DNA of 64,000 nucleotides. Source: Stenotrophomonas maltophilia (GTDB lineage Bacteria; Pseudomonadota; Gammaproteobacteria; Xanthomonadales; Xanthomonadaceae). Below, piece after piece: positions 56,141 through 64,000 of the stretch (position 1 is the first letter of the stretch; every line of letters begins with the position of its first letter). Where the stretch lies: assembly GCF_002799155.1 (NCBI RefSeq), contig NZ_NERD01000002.1, positions 1,426,001-1,490,000 of the forward strand, given 5' to 3'. A program made the translations under genes and the position numbers. A model generated the notes under the pieces. The model was not told where the DNA came from. It made no database searches and saw nothing but the letters and a program-made list of their open reading frames with translations.

Positions 56141-57194
56141 CAAAGCGGCTGCCGCCCGCGCTGCCCGGCATGCAGTAGACGCGGCCACCGTGCGCGTCGG
56201 CGATGGCCTTGACCACCGCCAGACCGAGCCCGCTGCCGCCGCCCTGGCGCGAACGCGAACCGTCGGCACGCATGAACGGGGTGAAGATATCCGCGTGCAG
56301 TTGCGGGTCGATGCCCGGGCCCTCGTCTTCGATCGATACCTGCACGTGGCCGGGCGTGTCATGCACCGCAATCCGCACCTTTCCCGGACAGGCATAGCGC
56401 CGCGCGTTCTCCAGCAGCGCCAGCAACGCCTGGCGCAACCGCGTGGGATCACAGTGCGCGTTGTGTTCCTCGCGGCTGGTTTCCAGTTCCAGCACGAAGC
56501 CTGCAGCGCGGAACTGCGGATCGACCAGGGTCATCACCGAATGCACCTCGGCGACCACGTCGGTGCGCGCGCGGCGCACGTCCAGCCGCGCATTGTCGGA
56601 CAGGCTCAGCACGCGCAGATCCTCGATCAGTCGTGACAGCCCTTCGACCTGGGCAAGGAGGCTGCGGAACTGCGACTCGTCCGGCTGGAATACACCCTCG
56701 GCCAGCCCCTGCAGGCGCCCGCGCAGGATCGTCACCGGCGTGCGCAGCTCATGGGCGATGGCCGCGTGCCACATCGCGCGCTCGCTCTCCATGTGCTGCA
56801 GGCGGCGCGCCATCGCATTGAAGTCCTCGACCAGGGTCGCCACTTCGCCCGGCGAATTTTCCTCGACGCTGGCGCGTGCGCCCAGGTCGCCGCCAGCGAG
56901 CGCGCGCACGCTGTCCACCAGTGAATTCAATGGTGAGAGGATGCGGTGGGCCAGGCGGAACGAAGCGGCGATGGCCAGCGCCAGCCCGGTCAGGATCACG
57001 CCCACCATCCATGCCAGTTCCGGCCCGGTCGGCAGCCAGCTCTCCGGCTCCTCGGCACTGCCGGGGAAGAACTCGATCAACACGGCGTACAGCAGCCACG
57101 ACGACAGGATCATCATCACGATGACGCCGATCACCATCAGCGACATCGAAACGATGATGTGGCGGCTCAGCCCGGAACGGCGCAGGGGGCGCAT
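56118..57194 (-). CDS. BaeS-like sensor histidine kinase, probable SmeSy
   Basis: A 358-residue inner-membrane kinase: two membrane segments (about 13-40 and 60-80) flanking a very short periplasmic loop, a HAMP domain, the phospho-acceptor H148 in AAIAHELRTPVTILRG, and ATPase boxes ALLENARRYA, IEDEGPGIDPQ and GGGSGLGLAVVKAIADAHGG. It overlaps the regulator gene (TGATG), which stands divergent to an RND efflux pair. Identification with SmeSy rests on this layout and absence of an outer-membrane factor gene; SmeS of SmeABC is the main alternative. The last 23 bases overlap the convergent DUF4105 gene. Confidence 0.85.
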   Translation of the reverse strand: MRPLRRSGLSRHIIVSMSLMVIGVIVMMILSSWLLYAVLIEFFPGSAEEPESWLPTGPELAWMVGVILTGLALAIAASFRLAHRILSPLNSLVDSVRALAGGDLGARASVEENSPGEVATLVEDFNAMARRLQHMESERAMWHAAIAHELRTPVTILRGRLQGLAEGVFQPDESQFRSLLAQVEGLSRLIEDLRVLSLSDNARLDVRRARTDVVAEVHSVMTLVDPQFRAAGFVLELETSREEHNAHCDPTRLRQALLALLENARRYACPGKVRIAVHDTPGHVQVSIEDEGPGIDPQLHADIFTPFMRADGSRSRQGGGSGLGLAVVKAIADAHGGRVYCMPGSAGGSRFVIELPRQ

Positions 57195-57943
57195 CAGCGG
57201 TCGGCCATCAACCGGTAGCCGACGCCACGCACGCTGGCCGGGACGTTGACCATGCCCACTTCGTCCAGCTTGCGGCGCAGCTTGCTGACGTGGCTGTCGA
57301 CGGTGCGTTCCAGCGCTTCGCTTTCCGGCAGGCATTCGTGCATCAGTTCGCTGCGGCTGAAGATGCGCGTCGGGGCCAGCGCCATGCAGTGCAGCAGCTT
57401 GAACTCAGTGAAGGTGAGCAGCACTTCGTGGCTGTAGCCTTCGCCCTCCACGTGCACGGCATGGGTGGCCGAGTCGATCAGCAGCGGGCCGACGCGCAGC
57501 GCGGTGGGCGCGTCCACGCGCGAGGCGCGCAGCGTACGCCGCAGCACGGCGCGTACGCGCGCAGCCACCTCGGCCGGGTTGAACGGCTTGACTACGTAGT
57601 CATCAGCGCCCATGCGCAACGCGGTCAGCTTGTCCAGGTCCTGGTCCAGTGCGGTCAGCATGATCACCGGCGTCTCGCCGCGCTGGCGCAGCTGGGTCAA
57701 CACGCTCCAGCCGTCCACGCGTGGCAGCTGCACATCGAGCAGGACCAGGTCGGGGCGGGCGCTGCGATGGAGGTCCAGTGCGCTGTGGCCATCGGCGGCG
57801 CGCAGCGTGCGCAGCCCTTCGCGTTCCAGGTAGGCGGTGAGAATGTCGGCGATCTCGGCCTCATCCTCGACGATCAGGACGAGGGCGGCGAGTGCAGGGG
57901 AGGCATGCATGCTGGGGCGGGGCCGAAAGGTGCTTGCCTCCAT
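57194..57943 (-). CDS. BaeR-like response regulator, probable SmeRy
   Basis: A 249-residue OmpR-type regulator. The receiver domain (about 20-135) has phospho-acceptor D70 in LVLLDVQLP and the conserved Lys in DDYVVKPF; the C-terminal winged helix ends SKLRRKLDEVGMVNVPASVRGVGYRL. The start at ATG 57943 has GGAG six bases upstream; an ATG at 57910 is possible but has no ribosome site. It probably controls the divergent efflux genes across a 96-base intergenic region. No operator could be recognised. Confidence 0.85.
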   Translation of the reverse strand: MEASTFRPRPSMHASPALAALVLIVEDEAEIADILTAYLEREGLRTLRAADGHSALDLHRSARPDLVLLDVQLPRVDGWSVLTQLRQRGETPVIMLTALDQDLDKLTALRMGADDYVVKPFNPAEVAARVRAVLRRTLRASRVDAPTALRVGPLLIDSATHAVHVEGEGYSHEVLLTFTEFKLLHCMALAPTRIFSRSELMHECLPESEALERTVDSHVSKLRRKLDEVGMVNVPASVRGVGYRLMADR

Positions 57944-58039
57944 CGTATCTCCACAGTACCTCCATCGAAACCCCATCATCGCCACGCACACTGCGCGCTT
58001 CAGAACCTATCCGCCGCCTGCGCGGCATTGTGCACAGCA

Positions 58040-59188
58040 ATGAGAACCTTCAGGACTCCGGCCGCGTTGATCGCGGCCCTCGCCCTGGCCATGACGGCCT
58101 GCTCCTCCCCCGAAGCCACCCCCGAAGCCACGCCACGCGTCAGCGTGATCAGCGTCGGCCCGCAGGTGGTGCAGCGCGATGACGAACTGCCCGGCCGCGT
58201 GGCTGCGGTGCGCACCGCCCAGATCCGCGCGCAGGTCGGAGGCATCGTACAGCGGCGCCTGTTCGACCAGGGTGCGGAAGTCAGTGCCGGCCAGGCCCTG
58301 TTCCAGATCGACCCGGCCGCGTTCCGGGCCGACGTCGATTCGGCCCTGGCTGCCCTGCAGCGCAGCGAGGCGGCGCTGGCCCGCAGCCGCGTGCAGTCGC
58401 AGCGCCTGCATGCCCTTGCCGCCGCGCAGGCGGTCAGCCAGCAGCATCGCGACGACGCCAGCGCCGAGTACGAACAGGCGCGCGCGGCGGTGAATGAGGC
58501 GCGTGCGATCCTGTCCCGTCGCCAGCTCGACCTGCGCTATGCCACGGTCAGCGCACCGATTGCCGGCCGTATCGATCAGGCATTGGTGACCGAAGGCGCA
58601 CTGGTCGGCGTGGCCGATGCCGATCCGATGGCGGTGGTGCAGCAGATCGACCAGGTCTACGTGGATGTACGCCAGCCGGCGGCGCAGCTGGAGTCGCTGC
58701 AGCGCAGTGCCGCCGGTGGTGGCGAGCTGCCGGTGACGATCATCGGGGCCACCGGCAAGCCGCTGCCCGAGCGCGGCCAGCTGCTGTTCTCCGGCATCAA
58801 CGTCGATGCCCGTACCGGTGATGTGATCCTGCGCATCCTGGTCGACAACCCGCAGCGCCAGCTGCTGCCCGGCATGTATGTGCGCGCGAGGGTGCCGCGC
58901 GGCGCCCCGGCCAGTGCGTTGACCGTGCCGCAGCAGGCGGTGCTGCGCAGCGCCGGTGGCCAGGCCTACGCCTGGGTGGTCGGCGCCGACGGCAAGGCGG
59001 TGATCCGCACGCTGGAGGTGGACGGCAGTGTCGATCGCCAGTGGCTGGTGCGCACCGGCCTGAAGGCCGGCGAGAAGGTGGTGGTCGAGGGCCAGGAACG
59101 CCTGCAGGAAGGCGTGGTGGTCGATGCACGCGACTGGCAGAAGCCGGTCGCCAGCGCCGGTGCGGTGCAGGCCGGCAGCCAGGGCTGA
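58040..59188 (+). CDS. smeY: RND efflux periplasmic adaptor, probable SmeY
   Basis: A 382-residue membrane-fusion lipoprotein (signal ending MTAC, lipid-bearing C21). It has the biotin-lipoyl segment AQIRAQVGGIVQRRLFDQGAEVSAGQALFQID, a coiled-coil hairpin (about 105-160), and beta-barrel segments such as LRYATVSAPIAGRID and INVDARTGDVILRI. It couples the inner-membrane pump to an outer-membrane channel. 36 bases separate it from the pump gene. Aminoglycoside efflux is the known role of SmeYZ; assignment here is by context. Confidence 0.88.
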   Translation: MRTFRTPAALIAALALAMTACSSPEATPEATPRVSVISVGPQVVQRDDELPGRVAAVRTAQIRAQVGGIVQRRLFDQGAEVSAGQALFQIDPAAFRADVDSALAALQRSEAALARSRVQSQRLHALAAAQAVSQQHRDDASAEYEQARAAVNEARAILSRRQLDLRYATVSAPIAGRIDQALVTEGALVGVADADPMAVVQQIDQVYVDVRQPAAQLESLQRSAAGGGELPVTIIGATGKPLPERGQLLFSGINVDARTGDVILRILVDNPQRQLLPGMYVRARVPRGAPASALTVPQQAVLRSAGGQAYAWVVGADGKAVIRTLEVDGSVDRQWLVRTGLKAGEKVVVEGQERLQEGVVVDARDWQKPVASAGAVQAGSQG

Positions 59189-59224
59189 GCCTTTCCCGGG
59201 CCGGCCCCTCCAGGAAAATCCAAC

Positions 59225-62200
59225 ATGGCACGTTTCTTCATCGATCGCCCGGTGTTCGCCTGGGTGCTGGCGATCTTCATCATCCTGGCCGGCGTGCTGG
59301 CGATCCCGCGGCTGGCGGTGGAGCGCTATCCGGCGGTCGCGCCGCCCAGCGTCAGCATCTATGCCAGCTATCCGGGTGCGAGCCCGCAGACGTTGAACGA
59401 TGCGGTGGTTGGCCTGATCGAGCGCGAGCTGTCCAGCGTCAAGCACCTGCTGTATTTCGAGTCGTCGGTGGACACCTCCGGCGAAGCCTCGATCACCGCC
59501 ACCTTCAAGCCCGGCACCAACCCGGAGCTGGCACAGGTGGACGTACAGAACCGGATCAAGGCGATCGAACCGCGCCTGCCGCGCAGCGTGCGCCAGAACG
59601 GCCTGTTCGTGGAGGCCGCCGATTCCGGCTTCCTGATGCTGGTCGGCCTGCGTTCGCCGGATGCCAGCGCCAGCGAGGCGGCGCTGGGCGACTTCATGGC
59701 GCGCAACATCATTGAAGAGCTGCGGCGCATCGATGGCGTCGGCCGTGTGCAGTTGTTCGGTGCCGAGCAGGCCATGCGCGTGTGGCTGGACCCGACCCGG
59801 TTGACCGGCTATGGGCTGACCATCGGCGATGTGGCTGCCGCCATCGAGCAGCAGAATCTGGAGATTTCGCCGGGACGCATCGGCGATTCGCCGGGTGTGC
59901 CGGGCCAACGCATCACCGTGCCGCTCAGCGCCGAAGGCCAGTTGTCCACGCCGGAACAGTTCGCCGCCATCGTGCTGCGGGCCGGTGCTGACGGTTCACG
60001 GGTTGTGCTGGGTGATGTCGCCCGCGTCGAACTGGGTGCACAGAGCTATGCCTGGGGCACCCGCGAGGACGGCCATCCGGCCACCGCCGCCGGCGTGCAG
60101 CTGCGCCCTGGCGCGAATGCGGTGCGCACGGCGGCGGCGGTACGTGAGCGCATGGCCGAACTGGCGCCGCTGTTGCCGCGCGGGGTGGAGGCGAGCATTC
60201 CGTTCGACACCGCCCCGTTCGTCAAGATCTCGATCCAGAAGGTGGTGCAGACGCTGCTGGAGGCGATGCTGCTGGTGTTCGCGGTGATGTACCTGTTCCT
60301 GCAGAACTGGCGCTATACGCTGATTCCGGCGCTGGTCGCACCGATCGCGCTGCTCGGCACCTTCGCGGTGATGCTGGCCCTGGGCTTCTCGATCAACGTG
60401 CTGACCATGTTCGGCATGGTGCTGGCGATCGGCATCATCGTCGATGATGCGATCGTGGTGGTCGAGGGCGTGGAGCGGATCATGGCCGAGGAGGGCCTGC
60501 CGCCGCGCGAGGCCACCATCAAGGCAATGCGCGAGCTCACCGGCGCGGTGATCGGCATCACCCTGGTGCTGACTGCGGTGTTCATTCCGATGGCCTTCGC
60601 GAGCGGTTCGGTGGGGGCGATCTACCGCCAGTTCACCGTAGCGATGGCGGTATCGATCCTGTTCTCGGCCCTGCTGGCATTGAGCCTGACGCCGGCGCTG
60701 TGCGCGACGCTGCTGCGGCCGAACACCCATGGCCATCACGGACGTGGCGGCTTGTTCGGCGCCTTCAACCGCGGCTTCGAGAAGATGACCGGGCGCTACC
60801 AGCGTGGCGTGGCGTCGGTAATGCAGCGCAGCGGGCGGGTGATGGGCGTGTTCGCCGCGCTGGTAGTGGCGTTGTTGCTGGGCTTGCACTGGCTGCCGGG
60901 CGCATTCCTGCCGGAAGAGGACCAGGACTATTTCATGACCTCCATCCAGCTGCCGGCCGAGGCGACGGCCGAGCGCACGCTGGCCGTGGTCGAAGCCTAC
61001 GAACGCCATGTGGCCTCGCGCCCGGGCATCGGCTCCAACCAGTCGATCCTTGGCTACAGCTTCTCTGGCTCCGGCCCAAGCGCGGCGTTGACCTACACCA
61101 TGCTGAAGGATTGGGGCGAGCGCGCAGGCGCCACCGCGGCCGGTGAAGTGGAGGCCGCGCAGAAGGCGATGGCCACTGTGGCCGAGGGCGAGGTGATGAG
61201 CGTGATGCCCCCGGCGATCGACAGCCTGGGACGTTCGTCTGGCTTCTCGCTGGCCCTGCAGGCGCGTACAGGGCAGAGCCAGGCAGAGCTGCGCGCGGCC
61301 CTGCAGCAACTGCTGAAGCTGGCCGAGGCCAGCCCGCTGCTGTCGGAAGTGCATGCCGATGGCCTGCCTGCAGGCACCAGCGTGCGGCTGGACATCGACC
61401 GGGCCAAGGCCGAGGCAATGGGCGTGGGCTTCGAACACATCAGCAGTACGCTGTCGGCGGCAATGGGCTCGCAGTACGTCAATGATTTCCCCAACAAGGG
61501 CCGGTTGCAGCAGGTAATCCTGCAGGCTGATGCGCCGCATCGCATGGAACTGGAGGACGTGCTGGAGCTGTACGTGCGCAACAGCGAGGGCGGCATGGTG
61601 GCGTTGTCGGAACTGGTGACGCCGCACTGGACCGAGGCACCGCTGCAGCTGCAGCGCTATCTCGGTTTCCCGGCGTTGAACCTGTCCGGCGCACCGGCTT
61701 CCGGCGTATCGACCGGCCAGGCCATGGCGGAGATGGAGCGGCTGGCCGGAAAACTGCCGTCCGGTTTTGCCCTGCAGTGGACCAGCCAGTCGCTGCAGGA
61801 GCGGGAATCGGGGGCACAGGCGCCGTGGCTGTTGCTGCTGTCGATGCTGGTGGTATTCCTGGTGCTGGCGGCGCTGTACGAGAGCTGGTCGATCCCGCTG
61901 GCAGTGATGCTTGTGGTGCCGCTGGGCCTGCTCGGTGCGGTTGCTGCGGTGTTGTTGCGGGGCATGCCCAACGACGTGTTCTTCAAGGTCGGCATGATCA
62001 CCGTGATCGGGCTGTCGGCGAAGAACGCGATCCTCATCGTCGAATTCGCGCGGCAGCTGCAGCAGCAGGGGCGCGGCCTGGTCGAGGCGGCACTGGAGGC
62101 GGCGCGGCTTCGCCTGCGGCCGATCGTGATGACCTCGCTGGCGTTCGCGCTGGGCGTGGTGCCGCTGATGCTGGCGCAGGGCGCGTCGAAGGAAACCCAG

Positions 62201-62374
62201 CAGGCGATCGGAACCGGCGTGTTCGGCGGCATGGTCAGCGCGACCGTGCTGGCGGTGTTCTTCGTGCCGGTCTTCTATGTAGTGGTGCAGGGGGCGCGGC
62301 AGTGGATCGCGCAGCGCCTGCGCAGGCGCCGGCCGATGCCGGAAGGAACCGTGGATGGAACGGGACATCGTTGA
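59225..62374 (+). CDS. smeZ: RND multidrug efflux transporter, probable SmeZ
   Basis: A 1049-residue HAE1-type proton-driven pump: FFIDRPVFAWVLAIFIILAG at helix 1, two large periplasmic loops, and the helix 4 motif GMVLAIGIIVDDAIVVVEGVER whose Asp pair carries protons. Length matches AcrB (1049). The end of the operon lacks a TolC-like gene, so a channel encoded elsewhere must be used, as for SmeYZ. Its last 20 bases overlap the next gene. Confidence 0.9.
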   Translation: MARFFIDRPVFAWVLAIFIILAGVLAIPRLAVERYPAVAPPSVSIYASYPGASPQTLNDAVVGLIERELSSVKHLLYFESSVDTSGEASITATFKPGTNPELAQVDVQNRIKAIEPRLPRSVRQNGLFVEAADSGFLMLVGLRSPDASASEAALGDFMARNIIEELRRIDGVGRVQLFGAEQAMRVWLDPTRLTGYGLTIGDVAAAIEQQNLEISPGRIGDSPGVPGQRITVPLSAEGQLSTPEQFAAIVLRAGADGSRVVLGDVARVELGAQSYAWGTREDGHPATAAGVQLRPGANAVRTAAAVRERMAELAPLLPRGVEASIPFDTAPFVKISIQKVVQTLLEAMLLVFAVMYLFLQNWRYTLIPALVAPIALLGTFAVMLALGFSINVLTMFGMVLAIGIIVDDAIVVVEGVERIMAEEGLPPREATIKAMRELTGAVIGITLVLTAVFIPMAFASGSVGAIYRQFTVAMAVSILFSALLALSLTPALCATLLRPNTHGHHGRGGLFGAFNRGFEKMTGRYQRGVASVMQRSGRVMGVFAALVVALLLGLHWLPGAFLPEEDQDYFMTSIQLPAEATAERTLAVVEAYERHVASRPGIGSNQSILGYSFSGSGPSAALTYTMLKDWGERAGATAAGEVEAAQKAMATVAEGEVMSVMPPAIDSLGRSSGFSLALQARTGQSQAELRAALQQLLKLAEASPLLSEVHADGLPAGTSVRLDIDRAKAEAMGVGFEHISSTLSAAMGSQYVNDFPNKGRLQQVILQADAPHRMELEDVLELYVRNSEGGMVALSELVTPHWTEAPLQLQRYLGFPALNLSGAPASGVSTGQAMAEMERLAGKLPSGFALQWTSQSLQERESGAQAPWLLLLSMLVVFLVLAALYESWSIPLAVMLVVPLGLLGAVAAVLLRGMPNDVFFKVGMITVIGLSAKNAILIVEFARQLQQQGRGLVEAALEAARLRLRPIVMTSLAFALGVVPLMLAQGASKETQQAIGTGVFGGMVSATVLAVFFVPVFYVVVQGARQWIAQRLRRRRPMPEGTVDGTGHR

Positions 62375-62747
62375 AGATCTGCATGAGCGGCAGTTGATGG
62401 TGCTGGAGCAGCGCCTGTGTGCAGCGCTGCTGGAAAACGATCACGATGCGCTGACCACGCTGGTATCGCCGGCATTGTTCATGATGGATGGGCAGGGCGG
62501 GCGCTTGCTCGATCTGCCATGGCTGGGCGATTGGCTGGCCGGGAACCTGCAGGTGTGCAGCCTGCAGTCGTACGCAGTGGAAACGCTGCTGTGCGGACGC
62601 CTGGCGTTGCTGTCCAGCGACGTGCGATTGTCCGTGCGGCAGCAGGGCCGGGAGCGTGAACTGAAGCTGCGCCTGCTGCGGGTGTGGGCCTGCAGTTCCG
62701 GGGCGAGCGGCGCGCAGCTTCTGTCGATGGCGGTGCTGGCCCCTTGA
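62355..62747 (+). CDS. NTF2-like (DUF4440/SnoaL-type) small protein
   Basis: A 130-residue protein whose N-terminal pattern EDLHERQLMVLEQRLCAALLENDHDALTTLVSPALFMM and strand-rich rest suggest an NTF2-like cone fold. ATG 62355 is preceded by GGAAGGA and overlaps the RND gene by 20 bases, so it is translationally coupled and belongs to the efflux operon. No function is known. Confidence 0.7.
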   Translation: MERDIVEDLHERQLMVLEQRLCAALLENDHDALTTLVSPALFMMDGQGGRLLDLPWLGDWLAGNLQVCSLQSYAVETLLCGRLALLSSDVRLSVRQQGRERELKLRLLRVWACSSGASGAQLLSMAVLAP

Positions 62748-62830
62748 GCGCGGTCAGGCCACTTTCAGGCCCCGCTCACCGGCAGGTGGTAGGGTCGAGC
62801 CTCTCTGTAGTGTCGACAAGGAGTCGAGCC

Positions 62831-63532
62831 ATGCGTGTAGTTCCCAGTCTGTTGGCAGCCTCCCTCGGGTTGGTGCTGGCCGCGTGCCAGCCGGCCCAGC
62901 CGCCCGCCGCCAGCGGCAATGATGCCGCGTCGCCGGCCGCGCCCGAACCAGCGGCCAGCACCGGCGCCGGTACCGGCAGCGAGACCACGTACAAGTGCGG
63001 TGATCTGAGCGTGCGCGCCACCTTCAACGGCGAGGATGCGGCCACGGTGGTGATCGGCGAGCGTACTTTCGCCATGACCTCGGAGCGTGCGGCGTCCGGC
63101 GCCAAGTACGGCGATGGCCAGGGCAACAGCTTCTGGACCAAGGGCAGCGATGACGGCCTGTTGAGCCTGAAGGGCGAGGCCGATCGCGAGTGCCATGCGG
63201 TCGAAGCCACTGAAGGCGACGGAAGTGCCGGCAACGCCGCGTTCCGCGCCACTGGCAACGAACCGGGTTGGCTGGCCATCGTTGACGGCGACACGCCCGG
63301 CCTGCAGGTGGAAGTCGATTACGGCGAGCGTCGCTTCGATGTGGCCAAGCCCACCGAAGGCGCTGACGGCTGGAGCGGCAAGGCGTCCGACGGTACCGAC
63401 GTCAAGCTCAGCTTCCAGCGCACCACCTGCCAGGATGACATGAGTGGCGAAGCGTTCGATGTCAAGGTGAACCTGACCATCGGCACCCGCCAGTATCACG
63501 GCTGCGGCAACTTCGGCGCGAAGCAGCCGTAA
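62831..63532 (+). CDS. lipoprotein with MliC (lysozyme inhibitor) domain and a COG3650-like domain
   Basis: A 233-residue lipoprotein: signal ending LVLAAC (C19), a Pro/Ala-rich linker to about residue 52, an MliC-type domain (YKCGDLSVRATF to CHAVEA, about 54-122) and a C-terminal domain (FRATGNEPGWLAIVDGD to YHGCGNFG, about 137-229) seen in COG3650 proteins. MliC proteins bind C-type lysozyme in the periplasm. AAGGAG lies upstream of ATG 62831. It ends just before a pair of GTAG palindromes. Confidence 0.82.
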   Translation: MRVVPSLLAASLGLVLAACQPAQPPAASGNDAASPAAPEPAASTGAGTGSETTYKCGDLSVRATFNGEDAATVVIGERTFAMTSERAASGAKYGDGQGNSFWTKGSDDGLLSLKGEADRECHAVEATEGDGSAGNAAFRATGNEPGWLAIVDGDTPGLQVEVDYGERRFDVAKPTEGADGWSGKASDGTDVKLSFQRTTCQDDMSGEAFDVKVNLTIGTRQYHGCGNFGAKQP

Positions 63533-63539
63533 GCCCTCC

Positions 63540-63612
63540 GTAGAGCCGAGCCCACGCTCGGCTGCAGTGCCTGTGCAGAGCACAACGCAGCCGGGCGTGG
63601 GCTCGGCTCTAC
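63540..63612. repeat. head-to-head pair of SMAG-type palindromes
   Basis: Copy 1, 63540-63565, starts GTAGAGCCGAGCCCACGC; copy 2, 63587-63612, is its inverted partner with 24 of 26 bases complementary. Each can fold on its own, or the pair can form one long hairpin with a 21-base loop. A further imperfect hairpin (63641-63668) follows before the last gene. Confidence 0.85.
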
Positions 63613-63696
63613 ACAACTACTACTACCGATGCGCCGCCCGCTGCCTGCGGCGAGCACGCCGCAAGCAGGGACAGGCAAGCGACCAGCGCGAGGCGC

Positions 63697-64000
63697 TTAG
63701 TCGGCACGGCCGGCGAATTCGCCGGTGGCGGTGTTCACCAGCACGCGTTCGCCGTTGACGATGTACTCCGGCACCATGATCTCGATGCCGGTGTTGAGCT
63801 TGGCCGGCTTCGGGCGCTTGGTGGCGGTGCCGCCCTTCAGCTCCGGCGGGGTCTCGATCACTTCCAGCACCACCGAAGCCGGCAGCTGGATCGCCACCGG
63901 CTGCTCGTCGATCACCTGCACGTAGATACCGGTCAGGCCGTCGGTGATGTAGCCGGCGTCGTCGCCGATCACGTCCGCGTCCAGGGTGTACGGGGTGTAG
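63697..64000 (-). CDS. yeiP: elongation factor P-like protein EfpL (YeiP), 5' end outside the window
   Basis: The visible 100 residues are the C-terminal part of an EF-P paralogue. The frame runs open to the window edge ([18 protein letters not shown]), so the apparent GTG/ATG-like start at 63972 is internal. The endings [38 protein letters not shown] and the terminal GRAD are characteristic of YeiP/EfpL rather than EF-P itself. It helps ribosomes through proline-containing stall sequences (known for the family). The tip residue that decides modification lies outside the window. Confidence 0.92.
   Translation of the reverse strand, partial: YTPYTLDADVIGDDAGYITDGLTGIYVQVIDEQPVAIQLPASVVLEVIETPPELKGGTATKRPKPAKLNTGIEIMVPEYIVNGERVLVNTATGEFAGRAD

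Noticed and set aside
59996..62368. 790-codon open frame on the minus strand
   Set aside because: Antisense to the RND pump; rich in His/Arg/Gln with no motif.
63697..63972. A complete 91-residue protein at the window end
   Set aside because: The frame continues to the window edge with YeiP-like sequence (YTPYTLDAD), so it is a truncated larger gene.

Overview
The window is high-GC, densely coded DNA from a gammaproteobacterium of the Xanthomonadaceae, almost certainly a member of the Stenotrophomonas maltophilia complex. The main reasons are about ten short palindromes opening with GTAG (the SMAG repeat type of S. maltophilia), a TrpR-like regulator directly upstream of hisG, TonB-dependent receptors sitting inside a sugar-catabolic locus, and an RND efflux pair with a divergent BaeSR-like two-component system that fits SmeYZ/SmeRySy. 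There are no tRNA or rRNA genes, insertion sequences, phage genes or CRISPR arrays. The sequence is chromosomal backbone carrying many small intergenic repeats.

Layout. 0-3.6 kb: the end of a penicillin V/bile-acid type amidase, a secreted protein with a duplicated four-cysteine module, an AraC regulator and an EamA exporter. 3.7-8.7 kb: a threonine-rich leader peptide with attenuator-like structures, then thrA-thrB-thrC. 8.7-11.2 kb: an FNR-like regulator divergent from hisS, with a possible 39-codon ORF coupled to the end of hisS. 11.3-18.8 kb: a TrpR-family repressor behind a 24-bp palindromic operator, then the complete histidine operon hisGDCBHAFI, nearly every junction overlapping. 18.8-26.9 kb: a secreted phosphoesterase, a small unknown gene, glucokinase, glycosylasparaginase, cutC and a TonB receptor. 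27.0-30.4 kb: a CueR-controlled copper module (copA-cueR, and copZ on the other strand).

30.5-44.6 kb: a second TonB receptor, a 1-kb intergenic region packed with structured repeats, a GH92 alpha-mannosidase, a LacI regulator, a FucP-type transporter, a fructokinase, a mannose-isomerase-like AGE protein and a GH2 beta-mannosidase. Five copies of a LacI-type operator (consensus TTGRATCGATCYAA) lie before glk, before both TonB receptors and before GH92. I read 20.8-44.6 kb as one regulon for dismantling N-glycans: import across the outer membrane, trimming of alpha- and beta-mannose, release of GlcNAc from asparagine, and mannose to fructose to fructose-6-phosphate.

44.6-64 kb: methionine salvage (mtnB-mtnD-mtnC), a small lipoprotein, two paralogous APC amino-acid permeases, a NUDIX hydrolase, serA divergent from a D-2-hydroxyglutarate-dehydrogenase-like flavoprotein, a DUF2388 protein, a large DUF4105/Lnb-like protein, the two-component system and RND pump, an NTF2-like protein, an MliC-containing lipoprotein and the 3' part of an EF-P paralogue (EfpL/YeiP) cut by the window edge. 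Perfect long palindromes of 29-31 bp arms sit exactly between convergent gene pairs here and probably act as two-way terminators.
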